Origin: Bauldia sp. | GTDB taxonomy: Bacteria; Pseudomonadota; Alphaproteobacteria; Rhizobiales; Kaistiaceae | Length of the DNA: 64,000 nt | NCBI GenBank assembly: GCA_020442065.1 | Contig: JAGRKZ010000023.1 | Coordinates: 1 to 64,000 of the forward strand | Reading direction: 5' to 3' | In this document: positions 17,201 to 25,159 of the stretch, in pieces | Numbering within the stretch: position 1 is the first letter of the stretch | Layout of the letters: every line of letters starts with the position of its first letter | Made by a program: the position numbers and the translations under genes | Notes under the pieces: model-generated | The model's input: only the letters and a program-made list of their open reading frames with translations | Databases searched by the model: none | Told to the model about the DNA's origin: nothing

Positions 17201-18443
17201 CCGGCGGTGGTTCCGCCTCGCCGAATACCGTGCGCCCGCCATAGCGGTACGATGCTGCCCGTTCTGCGGCGATGAACGCCGGTACGGTCGGGCCGGTGGC
17301 GTCGCGCTCGAGTTGGCGGGCCTGGTCGTCGAGCCGGCGGATCGCGCCAAGCGCCTCGTCGCGTCCGAGCCGCGCCTTGGTCACCGCCGACTTGAGCACC
17401 CGGATCGTCTCGTCATAGACCGTCAGCGGCACCGGGAAGGGATGGCCGTCCTTGCCGCCATGGGCGAGCGAGAAGCGGGCCGGATCGCTGAACCGGCAGG
17501 GCGTGCCGTGCACGACCTCGGCGACCATCGCCAGTGCCCTCACCGTCCGCTCCCCAACGCCGGGAACGAGCAGGAGCTCGGCAAAGTCCGCCGGGCCGCC
17601 GTCGGCCGCGGCGGCGAGGGCGCCGTGCAGGCGGCGGGTGACGACATCCTCCGCGCGCACATCGTGATGGGCGGGCAACACCAGATGCGGGAGGAGGGGC
17701 TGCGCGCCCGGCGTGACGGCAGGGCTGCCGGCCGGCGGGTCGATGCGCGCCAGTTCGCGGGCGATCCCGTCCGGCCCCATCCCGGCAAGGAGCCCGAGCT
17801 GCGCGTGCCGCGACGGTGCGGCGCGGCGATCCGTGAGGTTGACGATGTTGCCCTGCGTTACGCCTTCGATTGCCGCGTGCGGGGCCTCGACGAAGTCTGT
17901 GACCCCTTCGGACAGCCAGTGGTAGCGGCGGGCGAGGCGGGCGTCGCCCTTCATGCCCTGCTGGATCACCACCCACTTGCCGTCGTCGGCGACGATGAAG
18001 CCGTGGAGATAGAGCTGAAAGCCGTCCTGGACGGCGGCGCTGTCGACCTTGGCCACCAGCCGGCTCGCCCTGGCAAGGGCCGCGCCGTCGAACCCGGTCC
18101 GCCCGCCGATGGCGACCAGCTCCTCAGGCGTCTTGCGCGAATGGCGACCTCGGCCGCCGCAGACATGGAGGCCGAGATCACCGGCCCGGGGCGCGAGCCC
18201 GCGTTTGAGCGCGCCGACGACGCTGGTGGTGATGCCGGACGAGTGCCAGTCCATTCCCATGACGGCGCCGAAGGACTGGAACCAGAAGGGGTGGGCGAGG
18301 CGCCGGAGCAACTCGTCCCGGCCGTATTCGTGGACGATCGCCTCGGCGATCACCGCCCCCAGCCGTGTCATGCGCTCGCCAAGCCAAGGCGGCACGCGCC
18401 CGCCATGGAGAGGAAGGTCGGCACTGCCGGAACGTCGGGTCAT
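17109..18443 (-). CDS. DUF763 family protein
   Basis: A 444-residue protein of the DUF763 family, which is shared by archaea and some bacteria and has no established function. The N-terminal part matches closely: SGSADLPLHGGRVPPWLGER, HPFWFQSFGAVMGMDWHSSG and HVCGGRGRHSRKTPEEL. A helix-hairpin-helix-like stretch LLLVPGVGERTVRALAMVAE (about 290-310) hints at DNA contact. The last 50 residues are low-complexity, Arg/Pro-rich and lie over the channel gene. ATG 18443 is the first start that gives the family N-terminus. Confidence 0.85.
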   Translation of the reverse strand: MTRRSGSADLPLHGGRVPPWLGERMTRLGAVIAEAIVHEYGRDELLRRLAHPFWFQSFGAVMGMDWHSSGITTSVVGALKRGLAPRAGDLGLHVCGGRGRHSRKTPEELVAIGGRTGFDGAALARASRLVAKVDSAAVQDGFQLYLHGFIVADDGKWVVIQQGMKGDARLARRYHWLSEGVTDFVEAPHAAIEGVTQGNIVNLTDRRAAPSRHAQLGLLAGMGPDGIARELARIDPPAGSPAVTPGAQPLLPHLVLPAHHDVRAEDVVTRRLHGALAAAADGGPADFAELLLVPGVGERTVRALAMVAEVVHGTPCRFSDPARFSLAHGGKDGHPFPVPLTVYDETIRVLKSAVTKARLGRDEALGAIRRLDDQARQLERDATGPTVPAFIAAERAASYRYGGRTVFGEAEPPPVRSAPQPETGRGESRPPPGRRSTSRSTGSR

Positions 18444-18507
18444 GTCGGCGCCACTCTTGGGAGCGGCGCAGTCTACAGGAACAAACGAGGAACACAATGC
18501 ATGACAA

Positions 18508-18541
18508 AAAGGGTGGCCGGACTTTGGCCCCGCCACCCTTT
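18508..18541 (-). terminator. Rho-independent terminator of the DUF1328 gene
   Basis: Perfect 10-bp arms AAAGGGTGGC (18508-18517) and GCCACCCTTT (18532-18541). Read on the minus strand the stem ends in a run of five T, directly downstream of the small membrane protein gene. Confidence 0.8.
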
Positions 18542-18564
18542 GCGATCGATCCTCTCAGCGCCGT

Positions 18565-18729
18565 CTAGGCCCGACGCATGAAATGCATGATCAGCGAGCC
18601 GACCAGGAGGATCAGGAACACCACGAAGAGGATCTGCGCGATGCCCGCGCTGGCCCCGGCGATGCCGCCGAAGCCGAGCGCTCCGGCGATCAGAGCCACG
18701 ACCAGAAAGACGAGTGCCCAGTACAGCAT
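18565..18729 (-). CDS. DUF1328 small membrane protein (YtjA-like)
   Basis: A 54-residue protein, translated by hand. It begins [20 protein letters not shown], continues [20 protein letters not shown] and ends in a short basic tail. Two hydrophobic helices separated by a GxGGIAG turn are the hallmark of DUF1328. Relatives are often stress-induced; the role is unknown. A strong terminator follows. A ribosome site (GGAGG) lies about 11 bases upstream of the ATG. Confidence 0.85.
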   Translation of the reverse strand: MLYWALVFLVVALIAGALGFGGIAGASAGIAQILFVVFLILLVGSLIMHFMRRA

Positions 18730-18843
18730 GTTTGGTTGCCCTCCATCAGTGATTTCGATGGGGCTTAAACGCCGTCACGGGCGGGAGGTTCCAGGCGCGG
18801 GCCATTCACGTCGTGCAGGTCGTCAGGGACAGGGAACAGAGAC

Positions 18844-18864
18844 GGCCGGCGCTCGCCGCCGGCC
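18844..18864 (-). terminator. GC-rich hairpin after the first RTX gene
   Basis: GGCCGGCG (18844-18851) pairs perfectly with CGCCGGCC (18857-18864) across a 5-base loop, 24 bp past the stop of the RTX protein gene on the minus strand. There is no T run, so termination is likely but not certain. Confidence 0.55.
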
Positions 18865-18887
18865 GCTCGGGTACGCCAGGAGCAGCG

Positions 18888-19658
18888 TCAGAGGACGAAA
18901 TCGTCGTCGGTCATCTTGTTGGTGTTGACGACGATGACGGCCTCCGCCTTGGAGTCGTTGTCGGTGTTGAGCTTCACCTTGCCGTTCTTGAACGACACCT
19001 GGCCGGCTTTGGTGAAGTCGTCATCGCCGATGTATTTGAATTTCTGGTCGCCGTTCTTGTTGGCCTTGGCGTCGATCGCGCTGAGGTCGATGAGGTCGCC
19101 CTCCTTGCGGTCGAAGTCGAAGATCTTGTCGGCGTGCTTGGCCTTGTGGCTAGTGTCCTTGAGCTCCTCGAAGAAGAAGGTGTCGGCATCGGCGCCGCCG
19201 TAGAGCTTGTCCTTGTCGTGGCCGCCGAAGAGGGCGTCCTTCCCGCCGCCGCCGTAGATGGCGTCATCGCCGTCGCCGCCGTGGAGACCGCCCTCCCAGT
19301 AGACTCCGACATAACCCTGCGTCACACCGGCATCGTCACCTTCGCCGCCATGAATCACGTCGTCGCCGTCGAAGCCATAGATCCCGTCTCTGCCGGACCC
19401 GCCCTCCAGGACGTCATTGCCCGACGCTGGTGGCGTGTCGGTGAACTTGTACGGGTCGTTTGCCGTGCCGCTACCGGTGACATGGGTATTCAGCGTGGTT
19501 GCTTCCGAACCTGCGAGCAGGTCGTTGCCCTCGCCCCCATAAAGAGAATTTGCGCCGGCGGTCCCTTTCAGGAGGTCGTTGCCGTTGCCGCCGTAGTAGT
19601 TGACGAAGCCGCCAACCTGACCGGAATCGGCATCGCTGTTCGCATAGAAGTTTGCCAT
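18888..19658 (-). CDS. RTX calcium-binding protein 1
   Basis: A 256-residue protein built largely of RTX nonapeptides (GGxGxDxxx): GGNGNDLLKG, GGEGNDLLAG, GGSGRDGIYG, GGGGKDALFG and GGADADTFFF. The C-terminal part DGDLIDLSAIDAK followed by KFKYIGDDDF and ending DDDFVL resembles the serralysin-type C-terminal domain and an uncleaved type I secretion signal. There is no N-terminal signal peptide. No enzyme domain is present. Its tail is very similar to that of RTX protein 2 (22072-23022). It lies downstream of the ACP and ketosynthase genes on the same strand, after a 244-bp gap. ATG 19658 follows GAAGGGA. Confidence 0.88.
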   Translation of the reverse strand: MANFYANSDADSGQVGGFVNYYGGNGNDLLKGTAGANSLYGGEGNDLLAGSEATTLNTHVTGSGTANDPYKFTDTPPASGNDVLEGGSGRDGIYGFDGDDVIHGGEGDDAGVTQGYVGVYWEGGLHGGDGDDAIYGGGGKDALFGGHDKDKLYGGADADTFFFEELKDTSHKAKHADKIFDFDRKEGDLIDLSAIDAKANKNGDQKFKYIGDDDFTKAGQVSFKNGKVKLNTDNDSKAEAVIVVNTNKMTDDDFVL

Positions 19659-19902
19659 CTGTCTGTCCCTTCGTTTGGCGGGACTGTCCGCCGCGTTGGG
19701 GAGCACGCAAAACCCGCGCTCCAGTGTGGAGCCACCCGGGGGCGACGTAACCCCTATGGCCGGAAGCGGGTATGAAGCGCTTCACAGACACGGCGAAGTC
19801 TCTGCAATATCAATGGTATAGGTGAAATGGCCGGCATCGCGCGGCCAGAACCGGCAAGATGTCCGGAACGCAGTCACCTCGCCAGAGAGTTGCCGGGAAG
19901 GC

Positions 19903-21108
19903 TCAGGCCTTGCCCATCACAAGGACGGCGTTGAGCCCGCCGAACGCGAAGGAGTTCGACATCGCCGTACCGATCCGCATGTCGCGCGCTTCGTTCGGAA
20001 TCACGTCGAGGTCGCACTCCGGGTCGGGTTCCTGGTAGTTGGCGGTCGGCGGGGCAACCTGTGCGCCGAGGGTGAGCACCGTCGCTGCCGCCTCCAGCGC
20101 GCCGGCGGCACCGAGGCTGTGGCCCAGCACCCCCTTGTTCGAGGAGATCGCGAGCTTGTCGGCATGGGCGCCGAACACGCCGCGGATCGCCCTGGTCTCG
20201 GTGGCGTCGTTGAGCATGGTCGCAGTGCCGTGGGCGTTGATGTAGTCGATGTCGCCGGGATTGGCCCCGGCGTCGTCGAGCGCGGCGCGCATCGCCCGCT
20301 CCCCGCCGTCCTGGTCGGGGGCCACGGCGTCGCCGGCGTCGGCGCTCATGCCGAAGCCGCGGACTTCGGCGAGGATGTCGGCGCCGCGCGCCCGCGCATG
20401 CTCCCACTCCTCCAGCGCCAGTACCGCGGCGCCCTCGCCGATGACGAGGCCGGAACGATTCTTCGAGAACGGCCGGCAGGTGTCGTCGCTGACCACCCGC
20501 AGCGCCTCCCAGGCGAGCAGCGGCCCGGTCGCGATCGAGGCCTCGGCGCCGCCGCAGAAGGCGACGTCGGCCATGCCGCCGCGGATCATCTGGAAACCGA
20601 GCCCGACGGCGTGGGTGCCCGAGGCGCAGGCCGACACGACGCTGAACGCCGGGCCCTTCAGGCCGAGATCGATCGAGACCTGCGAGGACGCCGCGTTCGG
20701 CATCATCTTCGGCACGGTGAAGGGATGCGGTTTGCGGCTCTCGCGATAGAGGCGCCAGTAGGATTCGTCGAGCGTGACGATGCCGCCGACTCCGGTGCCG
20801 ATGAGGGCCGCGGTCCGGAGCCCGAGGGGGCCGTCGAAGGAGAGGCCGGATTGCTCCCTGGCGGCGCGGGCCGCCACGACCGCCATCGCCGAAAAGCGGT
20901 CGATGAAGGCAAGGCGCCGTGACGGAAAGTGATCCTCGGGTGCGAAGTCCCGCACCTCGGCCGCGATTCGGGTGCGGAACAGCTCCTGACGCCCCGCCTG
21001 GAGCGGGCCGATACCGGTTCGTCCGGCAACCAGAGCCGACCAGAACGAATCGATTGTGCTGCCGACCGGCGAGACGACTCCGAGGCCGGTAACCGCGACC
21101 CGCCTCAA
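19903..21108 (-). CDS. FabF-type beta-ketoacyl-ACP synthase
   Basis: A 401-residue condensing enzyme that elongates an acyl chain using malonyl-ACP. The catalytic triad is complete: Cys161 in VSACASG, His293 in INAHGTAT and His330 in KGVLGHSLGAAG. The start overlaps the stop of the ACP gene by ATGA, so the pair is translationally coupled. A ketosynthase next to its own ACP, away from the fab cluster, resembles the NodE/NodF arrangement that makes special acyl chains. The other neighbours are RTX proteins, a HlyC-like acyltransferase and LuxI, all of which could depend on acyl-ACP. Confidence 0.9.
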   Translation of the reverse strand: MRRVAVTGLGVVSPVGSTIDSFWSALVAGRTGIGPLQAGRQELFRTRIAAEVRDFAPEDHFPSRRLAFIDRFSAMAVVAARAAREQSGLSFDGPLGLRTAALIGTGVGGIVTLDESYWRLYRESRKPHPFTVPKMMPNAASSQVSIDLGLKGPAFSVVSACASGTHAVGLGFQMIRGGMADVAFCGGAEASIATGPLLAWEALRVVSDDTCRPFSKNRSGLVIGEGAAVLALEEWEHARARGADILAEVRGFGMSADAGDAVAPDQDGGERAMRAALDDAGANPGDIDYINAHGTATMLNDATETRAIRGVFGAHADKLAISSNKGVLGHSLGAAGALEAAATVLTLGAQVAPPTANYQEPDPECDLDVIPNEARDMRIGTAMSNSFAFGGLNAVLVMGKA

Positions 21109-21356
21109 GCGGCGTCCCTCTCCGCGATCAGCCGGTCGATGATGTTGCCCACGTCGCCGACGGTTTCGAGCTTTTCTTCGAGTTCCTTGGAGTTCAGCGG
21201 AATATCGACCTTGAAGGCCACTTCCAGGGCGTAGATGACCTCGATCAGGTCGAGCGAGTCGCCAAGGTCCTCGAGCCGCGAATCGGGCGTGACTTCGCTG
21301 AGCGGGCGCTTCAACTGCTCCGCAATGACTTCCTGAACCTTCGACAGGGTATCCAT
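21105..21356 (-). CDS. Dedicated acyl carrier protein
   Basis: An 83-residue acidic ACP. The phosphopantetheine attachment serine lies in LEDLGDSLDLIEVIY (Ser34 from this start), with four predicted helices as usual. The motif is GDSLD rather than the canonical LGADSLD of AcpP, which marks it as a specialised carrier. Two starts are possible: ATG 21365 has AGGGA touching it, whereas ATG 21356 has AGGGA nine bases upstream; I chose 21356. Its partner is the overlapping ketosynthase. It sits divergently from the HlyC-like acyltransferase, with about 165 bp between the starts. Confidence 0.88.
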   Translation of the reverse strand: MDTLSKVQEVIAEQLKRPLSEVTPDSRLEDLGDSLDLIEVIYALEVAFKVDIPLNSKELEEKLETVGDVGNIIDRLIAERDAA

Positions 21357-21521
21357 TGAGCTCATTCCCTACGTCGCGGGCCGTCGCCTGCCTGTTCAGG
21401 GCGTCGGATCGGCGGTGTCATACGTCAGAACTGTTCGCAGCGCACCTTGATATTTGCATCCCCGATTGGCAAGTCGGAGATGCCCGAAGCCTGCGGGCGG
21501 GAACGATTTCCGGAGCCTGCG

Positions 21522-22010
21522 ATGGTCGAGCGCGACGGTTTGAAGACGGTGACGTTCGAGAACAGGGCGCTCGCCCTTGGGCTTGCCGTCGAGCATCTCA
21601 TGACCAAGCCGGCCTTTGCGCGCCTGCCCTTCGGCCACTGGGCTCGCATCCTGACCGGCCAGATCCGTCGCGGGCACTACTTCTTCATCGTCGCCGGCAA
21701 CCGGGTCGTGGGCTTCTGCGGCTGGGCGCTCGCCAGTGAGGCGCAGGCGGAGGCCTGGATGACCAACCATCCCGATGCGGCGAAGATCGAGGGCAGCGCC
21801 GGAGATTGCATCGTCCTCAACGCCTGGTCCGCTGATACGCCGGAGGTTCATCGCCTGCTTCTCGACGAATTGCGCATCCGCGGTCGCGGCAACCGCCTTC
21901 TCTATGCCAAGCGCGACTACAAGGATGGTCGCACCCGGCCGCTGCGGCTCAAGCTGGACGGATCGGTCGATGCCCATGCCTTGAAGGCGCTCGGACACCA
22001 GGGGGCGTGA
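21522..22010 (+). CDS. HlyC-like (RTX toxin-activating type) acyltransferase, divergent
   Basis: A 162-residue protein. Its order of motifs follows HlyC: an N-terminal helix ALGLAVEHLMTKP, then GQIRRGHYFFIVAGNRVVGF, CGWALASEAQAEAW, GDCIVLNAW and a helical segment before a basic strand. HlyC enzymes move a fatty acyl group from acyl-ACP to lysines of RTX toxins. By my alignment the catalytic His23 of HlyC is Phe32 here and Asp92 is Asn100, so the chemistry may differ. In-frame starts at 21447 (TTG) and 21480 (ATG) are possible; ATG 21522 follows GGAG. The ACP neighbour and the two RTX genes support the assignment, but the family call rests on motif pattern only. Confidence 0.65.
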   Translation: MVERDGLKTVTFENRALALGLAVEHLMTKPAFARLPFGHWARILTGQIRRGHYFFIVAGNRVVGFCGWALASEAQAEAWMTNHPDAAKIEGSAGDCIVLNAWSADTPEVHRLLLDELRIRGRGNRLLYAKRDYKDGRTRPLRLKLDGSVDAHALKALGHQGA

Positions 22011-22026
22011 AGCACGCGGTGCCCGA

Positions 22027-22052
22027 AAGCCGGCCCGTGGCGGGGCCGGCTT
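22027..22052. terminator. Bidirectional terminator between convergent genes
   Basis: AAGCCGGCCC (22027-22036) and GGGCCGGCTT (22043-22052) form a perfect 10-bp stem with a 6-base loop, midway between the ends of the acyltransferase and RTX protein 2 genes. Confidence 0.8.
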
Positions 22053-22071
22053 CCGGTTGCGCGGATGCCGA

Positions 22072-23022
22072 CTAGAGGACGAAGTCGTCGTCGATCAGCT
22101 TGGTGGTGTTGACGAGCAGGGTGAAGTCCGCCTTGCCGTCGCCGTCGGTGTCGCCTTTCACCTTGCCGTTCTTGACCATCAGCTCGCCCTTCTTGTTGCT
22201 GAATGCGTCGTCGCCGATATATTTGAACTTGTTGTCGTTTCCGCCTTCCTTGGCGTCGATGGCGCTGAGGTCGATGAGGTCGCCGTCCTTGTGACGGAAG
22301 TCGCCGATCAGGTCGCCGGCCTTGCCATTGCCGATCTCCTCGACCGAGGCGAAGAAGAAGGTGTCCTTACCCTTGCCGCCGAACATGGCGTCGGTGCCGA
22401 GGCCGCCGGTGATCTCGTCGTCGCCGCCACCACCGTTCATTTCGTCGTCGCCGCTGCCGCCGGTCATGACGTCGTTGCCGGCGCCGCCGAACATCACGTC
22501 ATTGTCGGCGCCGCCGTCCATGATGTCGTCGCCGCCATCCCCGTAGAGCTGGTCGTCGCCGTTGCCGCCATAGATGCCGCCGGAATAGGCGAAGTTGCCG
22601 CCATTGGCGTCGGCCGAGCTGAAGGCGCCCTGCTCGTTGCCTTCGCCGCCATGGATGATGTCGTTGCCGTCGTCACCCAGCAGGCGGTCGATGCCATCGC
22701 CACCGTACATGGTGTCGTTGCCGGCCCCGCCTGAGCCGGCGTCGTTGCCGCTGCCGCCATAGATGAAGTCGTTGCCCTTCTGGCCGAGCATGGTGTCGTT
22801 GCCGCGCCCGCCCTCGATGGTGTCGTTGGAGGTGTCGATGTCCAGGATGTCACCGCCGGCGAGGTAATCGTTCCCGTCGCCGCCGTAGAGCGTGTCGGCG
22901 CCTCCCAGGCCCTTGACGAAATCGTTCCCGTCCATCGCGTAGACGGTGTCGGCGTTGCCGGTGATGCCGTCGCCGACCGTGCTCAGCGTGTCACGAATCT
23001 GAGTTCCAGGAACAGTAGCCAT
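22072..23022 (-). CDS. RTX calcium-binding protein 2
   Basis: A 316-residue protein with at least ten RTX nonapeptides (for example GGDGNDYLAG, GGRGNDTMLG, GGAGNDVMTG, GGKGKDTFFF). The last 75 residues, from GDLIDLSAIDAKEGG to DDDFVL, closely match RTX protein 1, including KYIGDDAF, NGKVKGDTDGDGKA and a VNT-K-DDDFVL end, which is probably the type I secretion signal. No catalytic domain is seen. ATG 23022 follows GGGAGAT. It is convergent with the HlyC-like gene and divergent from luxR. It could be an acceptor for acylation or a plain surface protein. Confidence 0.88.
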   Translation of the reverse strand: MATVPGTQIRDTLSTVGDGITGNADTVYAMDGNDFVKGLGGADTLYGGDGNDYLAGGDILDIDTSNDTIEGGRGNDTMLGQKGNDFIYGGSGNDAGSGGAGNDTMYGGDGIDRLLGDDGNDIIHGGEGNEQGAFSSADANGGNFAYSGGIYGGNGDDQLYGDGGDDIMDGGADNDVMFGGAGNDVMTGGSGDDEMNGGGGDDEITGGLGTDAMFGGKGKDTFFFASVEEIGNGKAGDLIGDFRHKDGDLIDLSAIDAKEGGNDNKFKYIGDDAFSNKKGELMVKNGKVKGDTDGDGKADFTLLVNTTKLIDDDFVL

Positions 23023-23411
23023 CTGTCGAAATCTCCCATCAGCCGCCTCTTGCGGTTGGCGAGGTTCTGGCGTTCCAGAAGAAAGCTGTCAGTGACCGTC
23101 ATCACAGGAACGAATGACGGCGATACGGGGCAATATTTGTATATATTACAATGTCGAGCCCGCGCATGACCTCAGGCACCGTTGGTCGGAGGGGGATCAA
23201 AAAACCCGTGGGCAGATCGCCAAAGTGACCGTCGCTCTCGCGATCCCGGACAATTCGATTTGCTTACAGCCATTGTCGAAGACTAGGCTCCGATCATTCG
23301 CGCCTCGTCGCGGTTGTGGTGAGTCCCCGCGGGCGGCGTGGGTTTCGTGAAAGTTCCGAAAGCGACGGGGGCCCCGGTCGGGGGTGCGTAGGGGATTTGG
23401 GCGACAGGACC
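23023..23411. other. Divergent intergenic region between RTX protein 2 and luxR
   Basis: This 389-bp gap must carry promoters in both directions. It includes an AT-rich patch with an inverted repeat at 23137-23151. I see no gene in it. Confidence 0.6.
23137..23151. promoter_or_regulatory. Inverted repeat, candidate operator
   Basis: TTGTA-TATAT-TACAA is a perfect dyad in an otherwise GC-rich region between the divergent RTX and luxR starts. It could bind the LuxR protein or serve as overlapping -10 elements. It does not match the classic 20-bp lux box. Confidence 0.4.
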
Positions 23412-24131
23412 ATGGCCGAGCCGGCGGATGCGCTGCTCCTGAAGGCCTACGCCATCATCGACGAGACACCGGACGTCGAGGCGACGATCACGAGCCTGCG
23501 CGACCTGCTCGGGGTCGATCACCTCGTCTATCATTCGTCGAAGCTGGGGGTGAGTCCGTCGATCGACCCCTACATCCGGCTGACCTACCCGGCGTCCTGG
23601 ATCAAGCAGTACCTGACCATGAACTACGTTGATCTCGATCCGGTGCTGAAGGAGGGGTTCGCGCGGACGCTTCCCTTCGATTGGACCGAGCTCAGGGTCG
23701 AGAGTGAGGCCCAGGGCGCGTTCCTCATGGACGCGCTCGCCCATGGTGTCGGGCCGCACGGCATGTCGATTCCGGTGCGCAGCAAGCAGGGCCATCGCGG
23801 CCTGTTCTCGATTTCGTTCTCGCGTTCCGCCGAGGAGTGGGTCGAGTTGCGCGTCCGGCACCTGGAGACCTGGATCGCCATCGCCAGTCGCATTCATCAC
23901 CGGGTGATCAGTGAGGTCTTCGGCGAGGACCATCCCCATCTCACCGACCGCGAGCTCGAGTGCCTTCGGTTGACCGCGCAGGGCAAGGACGCCGGCGACA
24001 TCGCCATCATCCTTGGCATCTCGCCCCACACGGCGCGCGACTACCTGAAGTCGGCCCGCTTCAAGCTTGATTGCGTAACCTCCGCGCAGGCGGTGACCAA
24101 GGCCGTCCAGTTCGGCCTTCTCGTGCTTTAG
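23412..24131 (+). CDS. LuxR-family quorum-sensing regulator
   Basis: A 239-residue transcription factor with an N-terminal autoinducer-binding domain and a C-terminal GerE-type helix-turn-helix. The six acyl-homoserine-lactone pocket residues are present: Trp63, Tyr67, Asp76, Pro77, Trp91 and the Gly in GPHG. The DNA-binding part reads LTDRELECLRLTAQGKDAGD then ISPHTARDYLKSARFKLD. It is directly followed by the luxI homologue, so it is a cognate regulator. ATG 23412 is chosen as the start that gives the normal family length. Confidence 0.93.
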   Translation: MAEPADALLLKAYAIIDETPDVEATITSLRDLLGVDHLVYHSSKLGVSPSIDPYIRLTYPASWIKQYLTMNYVDLDPVLKEGFARTLPFDWTELRVESEAQGAFLMDALAHGVGPHGMSIPVRSKQGHRGLFSISFSRSAEEWVELRVRHLETWIAIASRIHHRVISEVFGEDHPHLTDRELECLRLTAQGKDAGDIAIILGISPHTARDYLKSARFKLDCVTSAQAVTKAVQFGLLVL

Positions 24132-24301
24132 ATTCAAATCGCATCGCGCCCGGTCATGATTGGTTGACCGTGGCTGTTCATCCTCGTTGCGCTGCGAACA
24201 AGGGCCTACGAGATTGGGCGCGAAGGCCACTCAACGTCGCAGTCTGCGTAAGGAATCCCCTCCGTCAGCCCGACCTGAGCGGCCCGCCGTTTGGGGAGCG
24301 C

Positions 24302-24946
24302 ATGAACATGCTGGTGGTTGTCGAAGATACCAACGCCCACGAATACCGCGAGCTGCTCAATGAGATGTTTCGTCTCCGGGCGCGGGTCTTCAAGGACCGG
24401 CTCGGGTGGGACGTGACGGTCGAAGACGCGATGGAGCGGGATCGCTACGACGACGAAGGCCCAGTCTACCTCATCTACACGGATGACGAGCAGCGCAAGG
24501 TCTACGGAAGCCTGCGTCTCCTGCCGACCACCGGCCCGACGCTCCTCTCCGACTTCTTCGCCGACACTCTGCCCGATGCGACTCACCTGACCGCACCCTC
24601 GATCTGGGAGTGCACGCGTTTCTGCCTCGACGAGAAGTTGCTGGGCGACGGCAACCGTGACGAGATGATCTTCGCGTCGGGAATTCTCTTCGCCGGTCTC
24701 GGCGAGATCTCCCTTCAATCGGGCATCGAATCGATCCTCGGCAATTTCGACGCCGCCATGTACCGGCTCTACCGGCGCATCGGCTGCGAGGTCGATGTCC
24801 TCGGTGTGACCCACCGCTACGGGCGCGCCGTCTATCTCGGCCTTTTCCCGGTGTCGCGGCAGATTCTTGGCCGGGTCAAGGCGAGGCTCCGCGACGCTGA
24901 TCGCACCGGGCCGCTGATCGCGGATCGCCATCCCCTGGCCGCATGA
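24302..24946 (+). CDS. Acyl-homoserine-lactone synthase (LuxI family)
   Basis: A 214-residue enzyme that joins an acyl group from acyl-ACP to S-adenosylmethionine to form an N-acyl-homoserine lactone. The conserved residues are present: Arg26, Phe30 and Trp36 in RLRARVFKDRLGW, then Glu45, Asp47 and Asp50 in ERDRYDDEG, Arg72 in GSLRLLP, and Glu103/Arg106 in WECTRF. GGGGAG precedes ATG 24302; a second ATG two codons on is possible. A dedicated ACP and ketosynthase lie 3 kb away. The acyl chain cannot be predicted from sequence. Confidence 0.94.
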   Translation: MNMLVVVEDTNAHEYRELLNEMFRLRARVFKDRLGWDVTVEDAMERDRYDDEGPVYLIYTDDEQRKVYGSLRLLPTTGPTLLSDFFADTLPDATHLTAPSIWECTRFCLDEKLLGDGNRDEMIFASGILFAGLGEISLQSGIESILGNFDAAMYRLYRRIGCEVDVLGVTHRYGRAVYLGLFPVSRQILGRVKARLRDADRTGPLIADRHPLAA

Positions 24947-25001
24947 ACTGTCGCTGCGCTGCGGCAGGATTTTCGGCGTCGCAACGAGGTTCCACGGACG
25001 C

Positions 25002-25017
25002 CCCCCCATTTGGGGGG
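25002..25017 (+). terminator. GC hairpin after luxI
   Basis: Six C, loop ATTT, six G, 55 bp after the luxI stop. No T run follows, so it may be a weak terminator or an mRNA-end stabiliser. Confidence 0.4.
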
Positions 25018-25159
25018 ATGGTAGCCCGCCCCTGTCTCGACGAAGATCGGGATGCGGACCTGATAGGGCGAATGACTCCGCACCGCCGATAGGCTCAGGC
25101 GGGATGGATCAGCCGCCCGACGACAAAGCACTCCGAGTAACCCGGATCCGGGGGATGTC

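Noticed and set aside
22072-23022. Short GCC-rich tandem repeats
   Set aside because: They encode RTX nonapeptides and are explained by the protein.
24132-24301. Lux box upstream of luxI
   Set aside because: I looked for an 18-20 bp dyad with CTG/CAG ends and found none convincing.
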